Counted from the first letter of the stretch, positions 1 through 8,892 are shown. The stretch: 64,000 bases of DNA from Azotobacter bryophylli (GCF_042643485.1 NZ_JBHRSJ010000016.1:211823-275822); one strand, 5' to 3'. The notes: generated by a model from the letters alone, not told the origin. Numbers and translations: made by a program.

Positions 1-281
1 TCCTGGCGTTTCAGGCTCAGGACCGAGCTCCCCTTTCGCAGCCAGCTCCAGAGGAGGAGGCGTTCCACCTGGATGCGATAGGCCTTGAAGGTGGTTTCCC
101 AGCCGGAATAGGAACGCAGGAAATCCCGTGCCTGTCGGTAGTCCTCTCGAGCGGGAACGGTCGGCTCCAGCTTGTTCAAAAAACGCACAACGAAGCGGTT
201 TTCCGAAACCAGGTTGTTCGCTGATAAACCGAGGAAGCGCGAGTAGGTATCGAAGAGCGGTTGCGGGAGGAGATCGGTCAT
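1..281 (-). CDS. Tyrosine recombinase, 5' part only (cut by window edge)
   Basis: The frame opens at an ATG at 281 and stays open to the window edge, giving the first 93 residues of a protein. The N-terminus resembles the helical core-binding domain of phage-type integrases, with a segment reading ERLLLWSWLRKGSSVLSLKR near residues 74-93. That segment is typical of the stretch before the catalytic domain of Pseudomonas site-specific integrases. The catalytic R-HxxR-Y residues would lie outside the window, so activity cannot be judged. No good ribosome binding site precedes the ATG, so the start is uncertain. The family call is moderately sure, from recognition of the N-terminal half only. Confidence 0.55.
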   Translation of the reverse strand, partial: MTDLLPQPLFDTYSRFLGLSANNLVSENRFVVRFLNKLEPTVPAREDYRQARDFLRSYSGWETTFKAYRIQVERLLLWSWLRKGSSVLSLKRQ

Positions 282-326
282 GGGAAGGAGGGGCTTGGGA
301 TGGACTTCGTTTCATAATAGCTTATT

Positions 327-387
327 TCCGATTATGGACGTAATCGGATTTCATGATCATATTTATAGGATAACCTACTGATTATCC
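327..387. repeat. Two inverted repeats in the AT-rich gap beside the recombinase
   Basis: The gap 282-470 is much more AT-rich than its surroundings and has no gene. It holds a perfect 8-base inverted repeat, arms TCCGATTA at 327-334 and TAATCGGA at 341-348, and a second one, arms GGATAA at 368-373 and TTATCC at 382-387. Both share the GATTA/TTATC theme. They could be recombinase or repressor sites. Their function is not shown by the sequence. Confidence 0.45.
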
Positions 388-470
388 GTGGTTTTCAATT
401 TTTCTCCGACGCTTGTCGACTCAATATGCGTTCGTCGGATTCTCTGCACGATCGATCGTCGATTCGGTGT

Positions 471-1994
471 TCATACGGACAACGATTGATCTTCGGGAGT
501 GTCGAGCGGCAGTCCCAGCTGTACCCGGCGGCGCAACCAGGGGCTGGTCCGGTAGCGTGGCTCCTGATACTGGCGGTAAAGCCCCTGCAGAATCCGGGCG
601 ATCCGAGCCGCACCGTAGCGCTCGCCGAACTCCAGCGGTCCGTGGGGATAACCGAGGGCCAGCTGCACCGCACGATCGAGCACGGCCGGACTGGCGATAC
701 GCCGCTGGGCGATCTCGCAGCCCAGATTGACGACGCAGGCCAGCACACGCTGGGCGACGAAGCCGACGGAGTCGTTGATCACTTCGACCGGCACTCCGTC
801 GGCTGCGAGAGCTTGTCTGGCCTGGGCCAGTGCCTCCGGGGCCAGCCCCGGATGGCGCATGAGCACCCGGCGCCGGTCGAGCCCGGTCAGGGTTTCCAGC
901 GCCAGGCTGCGCGCGACCGGCAGTCTCCGGCGGGCGATGAGGCTGCTGGCGTCCTCGCCCAGCGGCGTGACCAGGCAGATGGCCGACTCCGAGGGTTCGG
1001 CGCCCTCCTCCAGTTCGGCCCCGGCTACGGCCAGCACGGCCGCCACCTGCCGGCGGATGCCCGGTTCCCGGCTGTCGAGCCAGAATGGCCGCACGATGGG
1101 CACCGGCACAGCGCTCGGCTCCGGGTCCGGCTGCAGGTCGCCGTTCGCATAGCGGTAGAAGCCCTCGCCGCTCTTGCGCCCTAGCAGCCCCGCGGCCAGG
1201 CGCGGCGCCAGCAGATGGGACGGCGTGTAGCGCGGGTCCTGGTAGAACTGCTGGTAGACCGACTCCATCACCGTCTGGGTGACGTCCAGGCCGATCAGGT
1301 CGAACAGCTCGAACGGCCCCATGCGAAAGCCCAGGCCGTCGCGCAGGATGCGGTCGATCTGTGCCGGCGCCGCGACGCCCTCGGCGAGGATGCGCAACGC
1401 CTCGGTGCCGTAGGCCCGCCCGGCATGGTTGACCAGGAAGCCGGGGCTGTCCGGAGTGCGCGCCGGGAAATGCCCGGTCCGTTCGGCCAGCGCCGCCAGA
1501 CGCTCGATCAACTGCGGATCCGTGCGTTCGCCACGGATCACCTCGACGATCTTCATCAGCGGCACCGGGTTGAAGAAGTGGAATCCGGCGACCCGCTCGG
1601 GATGCCGGCAAGCGCTGGCAATGCGCGTCACCGACAGCGACGAGGTATTGGTCGCCAGCACTGCATCCACGGCCACTACCGCTTCCAGTTCGCGAAACAG
1701 CGCCTGCTTGGCCTCGAGGTTTTCCACGATGGCCTCGATCAGCAGATCGCAGTCGGCCAGCTCCGGCAGACGGCGGGCCGCGGACATGCACGCCAGGCTT
1801 CTACTCGCCTCCTCCGCCGTCATCCGTCCCCTGGCCGCAGCCCGCTCCAGGGTTTCGCGGATGTGGGCAAGCGCCTGCTCGACCGCTTCCGGCCGGCTGT
1901 CGTACAGCCGCACCGCAATCCCTGCCGTCGCGAACAGCTGGGCGATTCCCCGCCCCATCGCCCCGCTGCCGATCACGCCTATGCGTTCGAACAT
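471..1994 (-). CDS. 3-hydroxyacyl-CoA dehydrogenase (PaaH/PimF-dehydrogenase type)
   Basis: This 507-residue NAD-dependent dehydrogenase would oxidise the 3-hydroxy-dicarboxylyl-CoA formed during pimeloyl-CoA (or adipyl-CoA) beta-oxidation. The Rossmann motif IGVIGSGAMGRG is at residues 5-16, and the NTSSLS and FHFFNPVPLMK signatures with the catalytic His are near 116-148. A second, C-terminal 3HCDH domain follows, giving the length usual for PaaH-type enzymes. The ATG at 1994 is chosen because AGGAGG stands just upstream; in-frame upstream codons lack this. It is the last gene of the minus-strand beta-oxidation operon, 46 bases after the small acyl-CoA dehydrogenase. The exact chain-length specificity is inferred from the neighbours. 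Confidence 0.88.
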   Translation of the reverse strand: MFERIGVIGSGAMGRGIAQLFATAGIAVRLYDSRPEAVEQALAHIRETLERAAARGRMTAEEASRSLACMSAARRLPELADCDLLIEAIVENLEAKQALFRELEAVVAVDAVLATNTSSLSVTRIASACRHPERVAGFHFFNPVPLMKIVEVIRGERTDPQLIERLAALAERTGHFPARTPDSPGFLVNHAGRAYGTEALRILAEGVAAPAQIDRILRDGLGFRMGPFELFDLIGLDVTQTVMESVYQQFYQDPRYTPSHLLAPRLAAGLLGRKSGEGFYRYANGDLQPDPEPSAVPVPIVRPFWLDSREPGIRRQVAAVLAVAGAELEEGAEPSESAICLVTPLGEDASSLIARRRLPVARSLALETLTGLDRRRVLMRHPGLAPEALAQARQALAADGVPVEVINDSVGFVAQRVLACVVNLGCEIAQRRIASPAVLDRAVQLALGYPHGPLEFGERYGAARIARILQGLYRQYQEPRYRTSPWLRRRVQLGLPLDTPEDQSLSV

Positions 1995-2040
1995 GCTTGC
2001 CTCCTTTCGCTCAGCCCTATCCGCTCCTACAGCTCGCCGC

Positions 2041-3183
2041 TCAGGCGCAGCGCAGAAGCCCGGCATAGACCCGCAGATGGTGATCGTCGTCGCCCAGCTG
2101 GTGGCCGAGCATTACCAGGCGCTTGGCGTGGTGGGCCAGGACGTATTCCCAGGTCATGCCGATCCCGCCATGCAGCTGGATCGCCTGCTCGGCGATGAAA
2201 CGCCCGGCGCGCACGACGATGAACTTGGCGGCCGCCAGACGACGGCTGCGCTCCTCGCCGTCGGGCTCGTCGGCCACGCAGGCGGCGAGAATGGCCATGG
2301 AAGTGGCCAGCTCCAGCTCGGTGCGCATGTCCACCATGCGGTGCTGCAGAGCCTGGAACTTGCCGATAGGCGTGCCGAATTGCCTGCGCGTCTTCAGGTA
2401 GTCGAGGGTCAGTCGGCAGGCCTCCTCCATGCTGCCCACGGCTTCCGCGCACTGGGCGGCGATGGCCCGGCCCTGCTGGTAGCGCAGCGCCGCCAGCGCC
2501 TGGCCCGGTTCGCCGAGCAGATCGCACTCGGGCACGAAGGTGCGCTCGAGGTACAGCTCGCAGCCTTTCGGGCCGTCGACGGTCGGATAGGCCCGACGGC
2601 GCAGACCGTCTGCCTGCGCGTCGACCAGGAACAGCGAGACGCCATCCTCGTCCCCGGCCTCGCCGCCGGTTCGCGCGGAAACCAGCAGCATCCCGGCGCT
2701 GTGCCCGCCGATCACCACCGCCTTGCGCCCACTGAGCACCCAGCCGCCCTCGGCCGGGACGGCGCGGGTGCGCACCTCGTGCAGGCGGTAGCGGCTCTGC
2801 GGCTCCTCGAAGGCCGTCGCCAGCTGCAGTTCTCCGCCGATCAGCGGCGGCAGCAGACGCTCGTGCTGCTCGGCGCTACCCAACTGCTGCAGCAGTCCGC
2901 CGGCGAAGATCTGTGACGACAGATAGGGCTCCAGACAGAGGCCACGGCCCAGTTCGGTCATCACCAGCAGGTTGTCCACGCCGCTGCCGCCGAAGCCGCC
3001 ATGGACTTCGGCGAAAGGCACGCCGAGCAGCCCCAGTTCGCCCATCCGTCGCCAGAATTCGCCGCTGAAGCCCGACTCGCTGCGGTAGTGGCGTTGGCGT
3101 TGCTCGAAGCCGTAGTGATCGCGCACCAGGCGAGCCACGGTGTCCTGCAGCATCTGCTGTTCTTCGCTGTGATTGAAGTCCAT
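2041..3183 (-). CDS. pimD: Pimeloyl-CoA dehydrogenase, small subunit
   Basis: This 380-residue acyl-CoA dehydrogenase-fold flavoprotein has the usual N-terminal helical domain (MDFNHSEEQQMLQDTVAR), the central beta domain and the C-terminal QLHGGIGMTWEYVLAHHAKR stretch that binds FAD. It lies 9 bases after the large-subunit gene, so the two are co-translated. Paired large and small acyl-CoA dehydrogenases of this kind are known as PimC/PimD in Rhodopseudomonas palustris, where they oxidise pimeloyl-CoA and other dicarboxylyl-CoAs. The subunit assignment rests on family resemblance plus the cluster. Another dicarboxylyl-CoA or medium-chain acyl-CoA substrate is possible. Confidence 0.8.
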   Translation of the reverse strand: MDFNHSEEQQMLQDTVARLVRDHYGFEQRQRHYRSESGFSGEFWRRMGELGLLGVPFAEVHGGFGGSGVDNLLVMTELGRGLCLEPYLSSQIFAGGLLQQLGSAEQHERLLPPLIGGELQLATAFEEPQSRYRLHEVRTRAVPAEGGWVLSGRKAVVIGGHSAGMLLVSARTGGEAGDEDGVSLFLVDAQADGLRRRAYPTVDGPKGCELYLERTFVPECDLLGEPGQALAALRYQQGRAIAAQCAEAVGSMEEACRLTLDYLKTRRQFGTPIGKFQALQHRMVDMRTELELATSMAILAACVADEPDGEERSRRLAAAKFIVVRAGRFIAEQAIQLHGGIGMTWEYVLAHHAKRLVMLGHQLGDDDHHLRVYAGLLRCA

Positions 3184-3192
3184 GGGGCTCTC

Positions 3193-4374
3193 CTACAGAT
3201 CGAGAATCTGCTTCGCGACGATGTTCTTCTGGATTTCGTTGGAGCCGCCGTAGATCGACAGCTTGCGCAGGTTGAAGTACTGGCAGGCGGGCGCCGCGCT
3301 GTAGTCGGCGTGCAGCGGCTCGCCGGAGAAGTCCGGGCTCAGCTCGTCCTCCAGATACGGCAGCGCGTAGGGGCCGATCACCTTGCGCAGCAGGTGGCTG
3401 ATGGCCTGGCGGATCTCCGAGCCCTTGATCTTGAGGATCGAGCTTTCCGCACCTGGCACGCCGCCGGCCCGCGCCGCGGCGAGGATGCGCAGGGTGCTCA
3501 TCTCGATGGCCATCAGCTGCATCTCCAGCTCGGCGATCTGCGCGCGCAGCAGCGGGTCGTCGAGCACGCCCTCGCGAGTCGCGACCCGCTTGAGATGGGC
3601 CAGCGCCGCCTTGGACTGGCCGATGCCGGCCTGGCCGGTGCGCTCGTGGGTAAGCAGGTACTTGGCGCAGGTCCAGCCCTGGTTCTCCGCGCCGATCCGG
3701 TTGGCCACCGGTACCCGCACGTTGTCGAAGAACACCTCGTTGACTTCGTGCTCGCCGTCGAGGGTCACGATCGGCCGCACGTCGATGCCGGGCGTGGCCA
3801 TGTCGATCAGCAGGAAGGAGATGCCCTGTTGCTGGCGGGCTTCCGGATCGGTGCGCACCAGGCAGAAGATCATGTTGGCGTGCTGGCCGAGGGTGGTCCA
3901 GGTCTTCTGGCCGTTGACGATGTAGTGATCGCCGTCGCGCTCCGCGCGGGTCTTCAGCGAAGCCAGGTCGGAGCCGGCGCCCGGCTCGGAGTAGCCCTGG
4001 CACCACCAGTCGCGGCCGTCGAGGATGCGCGGCAGGTAACGGGCCTTCTGCTCCGGCGTGCCGAACTCGATGATCACCGGCGCGACCATGTTGACGCCGA
4101 AGGAGATCGGCCGTGGCGCGCCGTAGGCAGCGCACTCCTCCTCGAAGATGTGCTTCTGCACCAGACTCCAGCCGGTGCCGCCGTGCTCCACCGGCCAGTT
4201 GGCGGCGTACCAGCCGCGGCCGTTGAGGATGCGCTGCCAGCGCTGGTGGTCCTCCTTGCCCAGGCGCTTGCCGAGCCGGACCTTGGCAGCGATGTCCGCC
4301 GGCAGTTCGGTGCGCAGGAAGGCGCGCACCTGGTCGCGGAAATCCAGCTCTTCCCTGCTGTAATCGATGTCCAT
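3193..4374 (-). CDS. pimC: Pimeloyl-CoA dehydrogenase, large subunit
   Basis: This 393-residue acyl-CoA dehydrogenase begins MDIDYSREELDFRDQVRAF and has the FAD/substrate signature WWCQGYSEPGAGSDLASLKT near residues 118-137. The C-terminal LSIYGGSNEIQKNIVAK is typical of the family. It probably forms a heteromer with the product of the next gene and introduces the 2,3-double bond in pimeloyl-CoA produced by ring cleavage. The start at 4374 matches the family N-terminus; the frame is open further upstream but overlaps the hydratase gene there. It is the second gene of the minus-strand operon, 47 bases after the hydratase gene. Confidence 0.82.
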   Translation of the reverse strand: MDIDYSREELDFRDQVRAFLRTELPADIAAKVRLGKRLGKEDHQRWQRILNGRGWYAANWPVEHGGTGWSLVQKHIFEEECAAYGAPRPISFGVNMVAPVIIEFGTPEQKARYLPRILDGRDWWCQGYSEPGAGSDLASLKTRAERDGDHYIVNGQKTWTTLGQHANMIFCLVRTDPEARQQQGISFLLIDMATPGIDVRPIVTLDGEHEVNEVFFDNVRVPVANRIGAENQGWTCAKYLLTHERTGQAGIGQSKAALAHLKRVATREGVLDDPLLRAQIAELEMQLMAIEMSTLRILAAARAGGVPGAESSILKIKGSEIRQAISHLLRKVIGPYALPYLEDELSPDFSGEPLHADYSAAPACQYFNLRKLSIYGGSNEIQKNIVAKQILDL

Positions 4375-4421
4375 GAAGCCTCCTCGGGTCGTTTCGCCGG
4401 AGCCGGCCCCGGCGGTGGGCG

Positions 4422-5279
4422 TTAGCGCTGATCGGCCTGGCGGGCCTTGCGCACGGCGAAGAAGGCGGCGACCAGAGCGGCTCGCTGCGGGGATTGCAGG
4501 CACTCCAGGAAGAGTTCGCGCTCGCGCCGCAGTCCCTCGGCCAGGGGTAGGTCGACCGCTGCTTGGAGCGCCGCGATGGCCCGCAACGGGGCGAACAGCT
4601 CGGGCCCGCCCTGCTTCGCTTCGCGCCGGCGGGTGGCGAAGAGCCCGACAAAATCGCCGAACATCCGGTCGTTGCGCTCGCCGGTGCGGCGCGGCCCGTG
4701 GCCTTCGGCCAGCAGGCGCTCGGTGAAGGCCAGCCCGGCGGTCTCCGGTTCGGCTTCGAACAGCGCATCGACCAGGCCGCTGTGCGCCGCCTCCTCCGCT
4801 GCGATGGGATGTGCACCGAGGATCATCTCCAGCGCCAGGGCGACGCCGACCAGGCGCGGCAGACGCTGGGTACCGCCGGCGCCGGGAATCAGCCCCAGCC
4901 TGACCTCGGGCAGGCCCAGCGAGGCGTCGTGCCGGGCGATGCGGTAATGGCAGGCCAGGGCGATTTCCAGCCCGCCGCCCAGGGCCGAGCCGTGGATCGC
5001 GGCGACGCTGGGCTTGCTGCAGCGCTCGATGGTCTCGACCACCTCGGGAAGGATCGGCGCCTTCGGCGGCAGGCCGAACTCCCTGATGTCGGCGCCGGCC
5101 ATGAAGGTCCTGCCGGCGCAGTACAAAACCACGGCCTGTACGTCCCGGTCGGCCTCCGCCGCCCGGAAGGCGTCCTGCAGTGCAACGCGTAGCCCGTGGC
5201 CGAGAGCGTTGACGGGCGGGTTGTCGACCCGGATCAGGGCGATGGCGCCCTGCCGGGCCAGATGCACGAGGGATGACAT
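4422..5279 (-). CDS. Enoyl-CoA hydratase, stand-alone half of a PimF/FadJ-type enzyme
   Basis: This 285-residue crotonase-fold protein has the oxyanion-hole motif GADIREFG and both catalytic glutamates, in ALGGGLEIALAC and GLPEVRLGLIPGAGGTQRLP. The sequence after the crotonase domain (SPQRAALVAAFFAVRK) matches the linker seen in multifunctional FadJ/PimF proteins just before their dehydrogenase part, but the protein stops there. The dehydrogenase is a separate gene at 471-1994. The ATG at 5279 has AGGAG upstream. It leads the minus-strand operon and faces the ligase gene across a divergent promoter. It may also hydrate cyclohexene-carboxyl-CoA, because no separate BadK is present in the window. 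Confidence 0.82.
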   Translation of the reverse strand: MSSLVHLARQGAIALIRVDNPPVNALGHGLRVALQDAFRAAEADRDVQAVVLYCAGRTFMAGADIREFGLPPKAPILPEVVETIERCSKPSVAAIHGSALGGGLEIALACHYRIARHDASLGLPEVRLGLIPGAGGTQRLPRLVGVALALEMILGAHPIAAEEAAHSGLVDALFEAEPETAGLAFTERLLAEGHGPRRTGERNDRMFGDFVGLFATRRREAKQGGPELFAPLRAIAALQAAVDLPLAEGLRRERELFLECLQSPQRAALVAAFFAVRKARQADQR

Positions 5280-5376
5280 CGGTCGAGCTCCTGCAGGCGT
5301 CGCTCGCCTGCTTTCTTGTTCTTGTCGAGTCGGCAACCTGGCGGCTAGCCAGCCGACGATACCGTGGCGTTCCTTG

Positions 5377-5425
5377 CAACCTGTTGTCGAGCATAGAGTC
5401 AGCGATCATTAAAGACAACATGTTG
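5377..5425. promoter_or_regulatory. Two MarR-type operator boxes (CAAC-N2-GTTG) in the divergent promoter
   Basis: The 237-base gap between the two divergent catabolic operons has two near-identical palindromes, CAACCTGTTG at 5377-5386 and CAACATGTTG at 5416-5425, centred 39 bases apart. Palindromes of this form are typical MarR-family targets. The cluster encodes its own MarR regulator at 10104-10586, related to BadR. They are therefore likely BadR operators controlling both directions. This is inferred, not shown. Confidence 0.6.
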
Positions 5426-5516
5426 ACATAAAATTATCGTAAACCTATCTTCACCCCCATCAGGGAAGTCGATGCAGTACCCGCTATAACAATAAAACCC
5501 GCAAGGGAGGGTAGGC

Positions 5517-7184
5517 ATGAAAACAACAACGAACCTGTATCGGGTGCGGCGTGCGGCAATGTATGCCTGCGGCGCCTGGAATGACAGGATCATTACGGAT
5601 TACCTGGACGAGGCCGTCGCCAGAGCGCCGGCGCGCAACGCCCTAGTTGGCTACCGGGTCCAGGCCGGCGACCGCACCGCACTGAGCTATGCCGAGCTGG
5701 ATCGGCGCGTCGCCCGCATCGCCGCAGGGCTCGCGGCGCTGGGGGTAGAGCCCGGGGACGTGGTCTCCTGCCAGCTGCCCAACTGGTGGCAGATGAGCGC
5801 CCTGTTCCTCGCCTGTGTCCGCATCGGCGCCGTGACCAACCCGCTGATGCCGATCTTCCGCGAGCACGAGCTGCGCTTCATGCTCGCCCATGCCCGTAGC
5901 CGGGTGCTGGTCATCCCGCAGACCTTCCGTCATTTCGACCACCAGGCGATGATCCGCGGACTACGCGGTGAGCTGCCGGACCTGGCGCGGGTGCTGGTGA
6001 TCGGCGGCGAGGGAGAGGAATCCTTCGAGCAGGCGCTGCTGGAGCCGGGCTGGGAGCGTGAAGTCGACAGCGCCCGCCTGTTCGCCGAACGCCGCCCCTC
6101 GGCCGACGACGTGATCCAGGTGATCTACACCTCGGGCACCACCGGCAAGCCCAAGGGCGTCATGCACACCTGCAACACCTTGCTCAGCCATATCCGCCCG
6201 TTCTGCGAGCGGCACCGCCTGAGCGAGGCACACACCGTCCTGATGCCCTCCCCGCTGGCCCATCAGCTCGGCTTCCTCTACGGTCTGATGGCGCCGATCT
6301 ACCTGGGCGCCACCAGCGTCCTGCAGGACATCTGGGATCCGCTGTTCTCGGTCCGCGTCATCGCCGAGGAACGCCCCTCCCTCACCCTGGGCTCCACCCC
6401 CTTCCTCTCCGATCTGCTGGACATCGCCGACCGGCACCGCGAGCAACTGGCCTCGCTACGAACCTTCATCTCCGCCGGCGCGCCGATTCCCGGCGCCCTG
6501 GTGGAAAGGACCGCCGGCCTGCTGGACACCCGGATCGTCTCGGCCTGGGGCATGACCGAGAACGGTGCCGTCACCACCACCCGGCCGGACGATCCCCCGC
6601 ACATGGCCGCCATCAGCGACGGCCTCGCCCTGCCGCACATGGAGGTCCGGGTGATCGGCGAGGACGGCACGCCGCTGCCGCCGAACCAGGAAGGCGATCT
6701 CTTCGTCCGCGGAGCCAGCATGTTCGTCGGCTATCTCCACCAGCCGGAGCTGTACGGCGTGGACGACGACGGATGGTTCCCTACCGGCGACATCGCCCGT
6801 ATGGACGAGAACGGCTACATCCGCATCACCGGGCGCAGCAAGGACGTGGTCATCCGTGGCGGCGAGAACATCCCGGTAGTCGATATCGAGAACACCCTCT
6901 ACAAGCACCCGGCGATCCAGAGCGTCGCCCTGGTCGGCGCTCCCGACCCGCGTCTGGGCGAGCGCCTGTGCGCCTACGTCACCCAGAAGGACGGCCGGGA
7001 GCGGCCGCTCACCTTGCAGGAGGTGGTCGATTACCTGCTGGAGCAGCAGTTCACCCGCCAGTACCTGCCGGAATACCTCGAAGTGCTGGACGAGCTGCCG
7101 CGCACGGCCTCCGGAAAGATCCAGAAATTCAAGCTGCGCGAGCGGGCCCGACACCTGTTCGGCGATCGCCAGATACCCGCCTGA
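5517..7184 (+). CDS. aliA: Cyclohexanecarboxylate-CoA ligase
   Basis: This 555-residue adenylate-forming acyl-CoA synthetase has the P-loop-like motif YTSGTTGKPKGVMHT near residues 203-217, the A8 motif GRSKDVVIRGGENI near 438-451 and the catalytic lysine region RTASGKIQKFKL near 530-541. It would activate cyclohexanecarboxylate (or a related alicyclic acid) with ATP and CoA. GGGAGG lies 6 bases before the ATG. It is the first gene of the plus-strand operon and is followed by BadH, BadI and AliB homologues, which is why AliA is preferred over a generic fatty acid or benzoate ligase. Confidence 0.82.
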   Translation: MKTTTNLYRVRRAAMYACGAWNDRIITDYLDEAVARAPARNALVGYRVQAGDRTALSYAELDRRVARIAAGLAALGVEPGDVVSCQLPNWWQMSALFLACVRIGAVTNPLMPIFREHELRFMLAHARSRVLVIPQTFRHFDHQAMIRGLRGELPDLARVLVIGGEGEESFEQALLEPGWEREVDSARLFAERRPSADDVIQVIYTSGTTGKPKGVMHTCNTLLSHIRPFCERHRLSEAHTVLMPSPLAHQLGFLYGLMAPIYLGATSVLQDIWDPLFSVRVIAEERPSLTLGSTPFLSDLLDIADRHREQLASLRTFISAGAPIPGALVERTAGLLDTRIVSAWGMTENGAVTTTRPDDPPHMAAISDGLALPHMEVRVIGEDGTPLPPNQEGDLFVRGASMFVGYLHQPELYGVDDDGWFPTGDIARMDENGYIRITGRSKDVVIRGGENIPVVDIENTLYKHPAIQSVALVGAPDPRLGERLCAYVTQKDGRERPLTLQEVVDYLLEQQFTRQYLPEYLEVLDELPRTASGKIQKFKLRERARHLFGDRQIPA

Positions 7185-7234
7185 GCCAGGCATTCACCAG
7201 TCCCAGGACAAGTTCGACAAGAAGGGAGCGAGAC

Positions 7235-8002
7235 ATGAAAGGTCTGATAGGAAAAATCGTGATAGTCACCGGCGGCGGCGGCGGCATCGGCCGTGCGGTC
7301 TGCCAGCGGTTCGCCGAGGAAGGCAGCCTGGTGGCGGTGCTCGACCGCGACGCCGGAGCCGCGCAAGCCACCGTGGAGCTGATCCGCGAGGCAGGCGGCA
7401 AGGCCCGCGCCTACGCGGCGGACATCAGCGATTACGCGGCCATCGTCGACACCGTGACGGCCATCGAGCGGGATCTGGGCGTGCCCACGGTGCTGGTCAA
7501 CAACGCCGGCTTCGACGTCTTCATGCCATTCCTCAAGACCGAGCCGGCGCTCTGGCAGCAACTGATCGCCATCAACCTCACCGGCGCCCTCAACATGCAC
7601 CACGTGGTCCTGCCGAAGATGGTCGAGGCCGGCGGCGGCAAGGTCATCAACATCGCCTCCGACGCCGCCCGCGTCGGCTCCTCAGGCGAGGCCGTGTACG
7701 CCGCCTGCAAGGCCGGCCTGGTCGGCCTGTCGAAGACCCTGGCACGCGAGCTGGCGGCCAGGAACGTCACCCTCAACGTGGTCTGCCCCGGCCCGACCGA
7801 CACCGCCCTGCTGAAGAGCGTGACGGACAGCGCGAGCAACCCGGAAAAGCTGCTGGAAGCCTTCCGCAACGCCGTGCCCATGCGCCGCATCGGCCAGCCG
7901 CAGGATTACCCGGGAATCATCGCCCTGCTCGCCAGCGACGATGCCGACTTCATCACCGGCCAGGTCATCAGCGTGTCCGGCGGCCTGACCATGGCCGGCT
8001 GA
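7235..8002 (+). CDS. badH: 2-hydroxycyclohexanecarboxyl-CoA dehydrogenase
   Basis: This 255-residue short-chain dehydrogenase has the cofactor motif TGGGGGIG at residues 12-19, NNAG at 89-92 and the catalytic set Ser142, Tyr155 and Lys159 within IASDAARVGSSGEAVYAACK. The segments VGSSGEAVYAACK, CPGPTDTALL and FITGQVISVSGGLTM closely match what I recall of R. palustris BadH. It would oxidise 2-hydroxycyclohexanecarboxyl-CoA to the 2-keto compound with NAD. The start at 7235 follows AAGGGAGCG. It sits between the ligase and the ring-opening hydrolase. Confidence 0.88.
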   Translation: MKGLIGKIVIVTGGGGGIGRAVCQRFAEEGSLVAVLDRDAGAAQATVELIREAGGKARAYAADISDYAAIVDTVTAIERDLGVPTVLVNNAGFDVFMPFLKTEPALWQQLIAINLTGALNMHHVVLPKMVEAGGGKVINIASDAARVGSSGEAVYAACKAGLVGLSKTLARELAARNVTLNVVCPGPTDTALLKSVTDSASNPEKLLEAFRNAVPMRRIGQPQDYPGIIALLASDDADFITGQVISVSGGLTMAG

Positions 8003-8018
8003 CCAGGAGATCGAATCC

Positions 8019-8801
8019 ATGAACTACGAAGACATCCTTTACGCAGAGACTGACGGCGTCGCCACCATCACCATCAACCGTCCCGAGCGCTACAACGCCT
8101 TCCGCGGCCAGACCTGCCTGGAGCTGATCGACGCCTTCAACCGCGCCGGCTGGAACAAGGCGATCGGCGTGATCGTCCTCACCGGTGCCGGCGACAAGGC
8201 CTTCTGCACCGGCGGCGACCAGGGCGCCCACGAGGGGCAGTACGACGGCCGCGGCCTGATCGGCCTGCCAGTCGAGGAACTGCAGGGACTGATCCGCGAG
8301 GTGCCCAAGCCGGTGATCGCCCGGGTCAACGGCTTCGCCATCGGCGGCGGCCATGTGCTGCATGTGCTCTGCGACCTGTCCATCGCCTCGGAAAAAGCCG
8401 TTTTCGGCCAGGTCGGGCCGAAGGTCGGCTCGGTCGACCCGGGCTTCGGCACCGCCTACCTGGCCCGGGTGATCGGCGAGAAGCGCGCCCGCGAGATCTG
8501 GTACCTGTGCCGCAAGTACAACGCCCAGCAAGCGCTGGAATGGGGGCTGGTCAACGCCATGGTGCCCCACGAGCAGCTGGATGCGGAAGTGCAGAAGTGG
8601 TGCGAGGAAATCCTCGAGAAGAGTCCGACCGCCCTGTCCATCGCCAAGCGCTCGTTCAACGCCGACAGCGAGAACATCGCCGGCATTGGCGGCCTCGGCA
8701 TGCAGGCCCTGAGCCTGTACTACGACACCGAGGAGTCCCGGGAAGGCGTCGCCGCCTTCAAGGAAAAGCGCAGGCCGGACTTCCGCAAGTTCTACAAGTG
8801 A
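8019..8801 (+). CDS. badI: 2-ketocyclohexanecarboxyl-CoA hydrolase (ring opening)
   Basis: This 260-residue crotonase-superfamily protein is of the MenB-like subgroup, with AFCTGGDQ, GQVGPKVGSVDPGFG and REIWYLCRKYNAQQALEWGL. These features and the length agree with BadI, which hydrolytically cleaves the ring of 2-ketocyclohexanecarboxyl-CoA to pimeloyl-CoA. It starts 16 bases after badH with CAGGAG upstream. The gene context (ligase, BadH, acyl-CoA dehydrogenase) makes naphthoate synthase (MenB) unlikely. Confidence 0.9.
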   Translation: MNYEDILYAETDGVATITINRPERYNAFRGQTCLELIDAFNRAGWNKAIGVIVLTGAGDKAFCTGGDQGAHEGQYDGRGLIGLPVEELQGLIREVPKPVIARVNGFAIGGGHVLHVLCDLSIASEKAVFGQVGPKVGSVDPGFGTAYLARVIGEKRAREIWYLCRKYNAQQALEWGLVNAMVPHEQLDAEVQKWCEEILEKSPTALSIAKRSFNADSENIAGIGGLGMQALSLYYDTEESREGVAAFKEKRRPDFRKFYK

Positions 8802-8892
8802 TCCCCTGGTCGGTAGGAGCGGACTCATCCGCGATCGGAGGTGGCGCCTCCCTCCTGCCGGCAGGTTCGAGATTTCTCCACCGGAGGCAACC

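Noticed and set aside
421..1791. Alternative long frame overlapping the hydroxyacyl-CoA dehydrogenase gene
   Set aside because: It is Arg/Gly/Ala/Pro-rich with no domain; the dehydrogenase frame is complete.
8019..8801. Naphthoate synthase MenB as identity of the BadI gene
   Set aside because: The sequence is MenB-like, but no menaquinone genes are near and the neighbours are BadH and AliB homologues.
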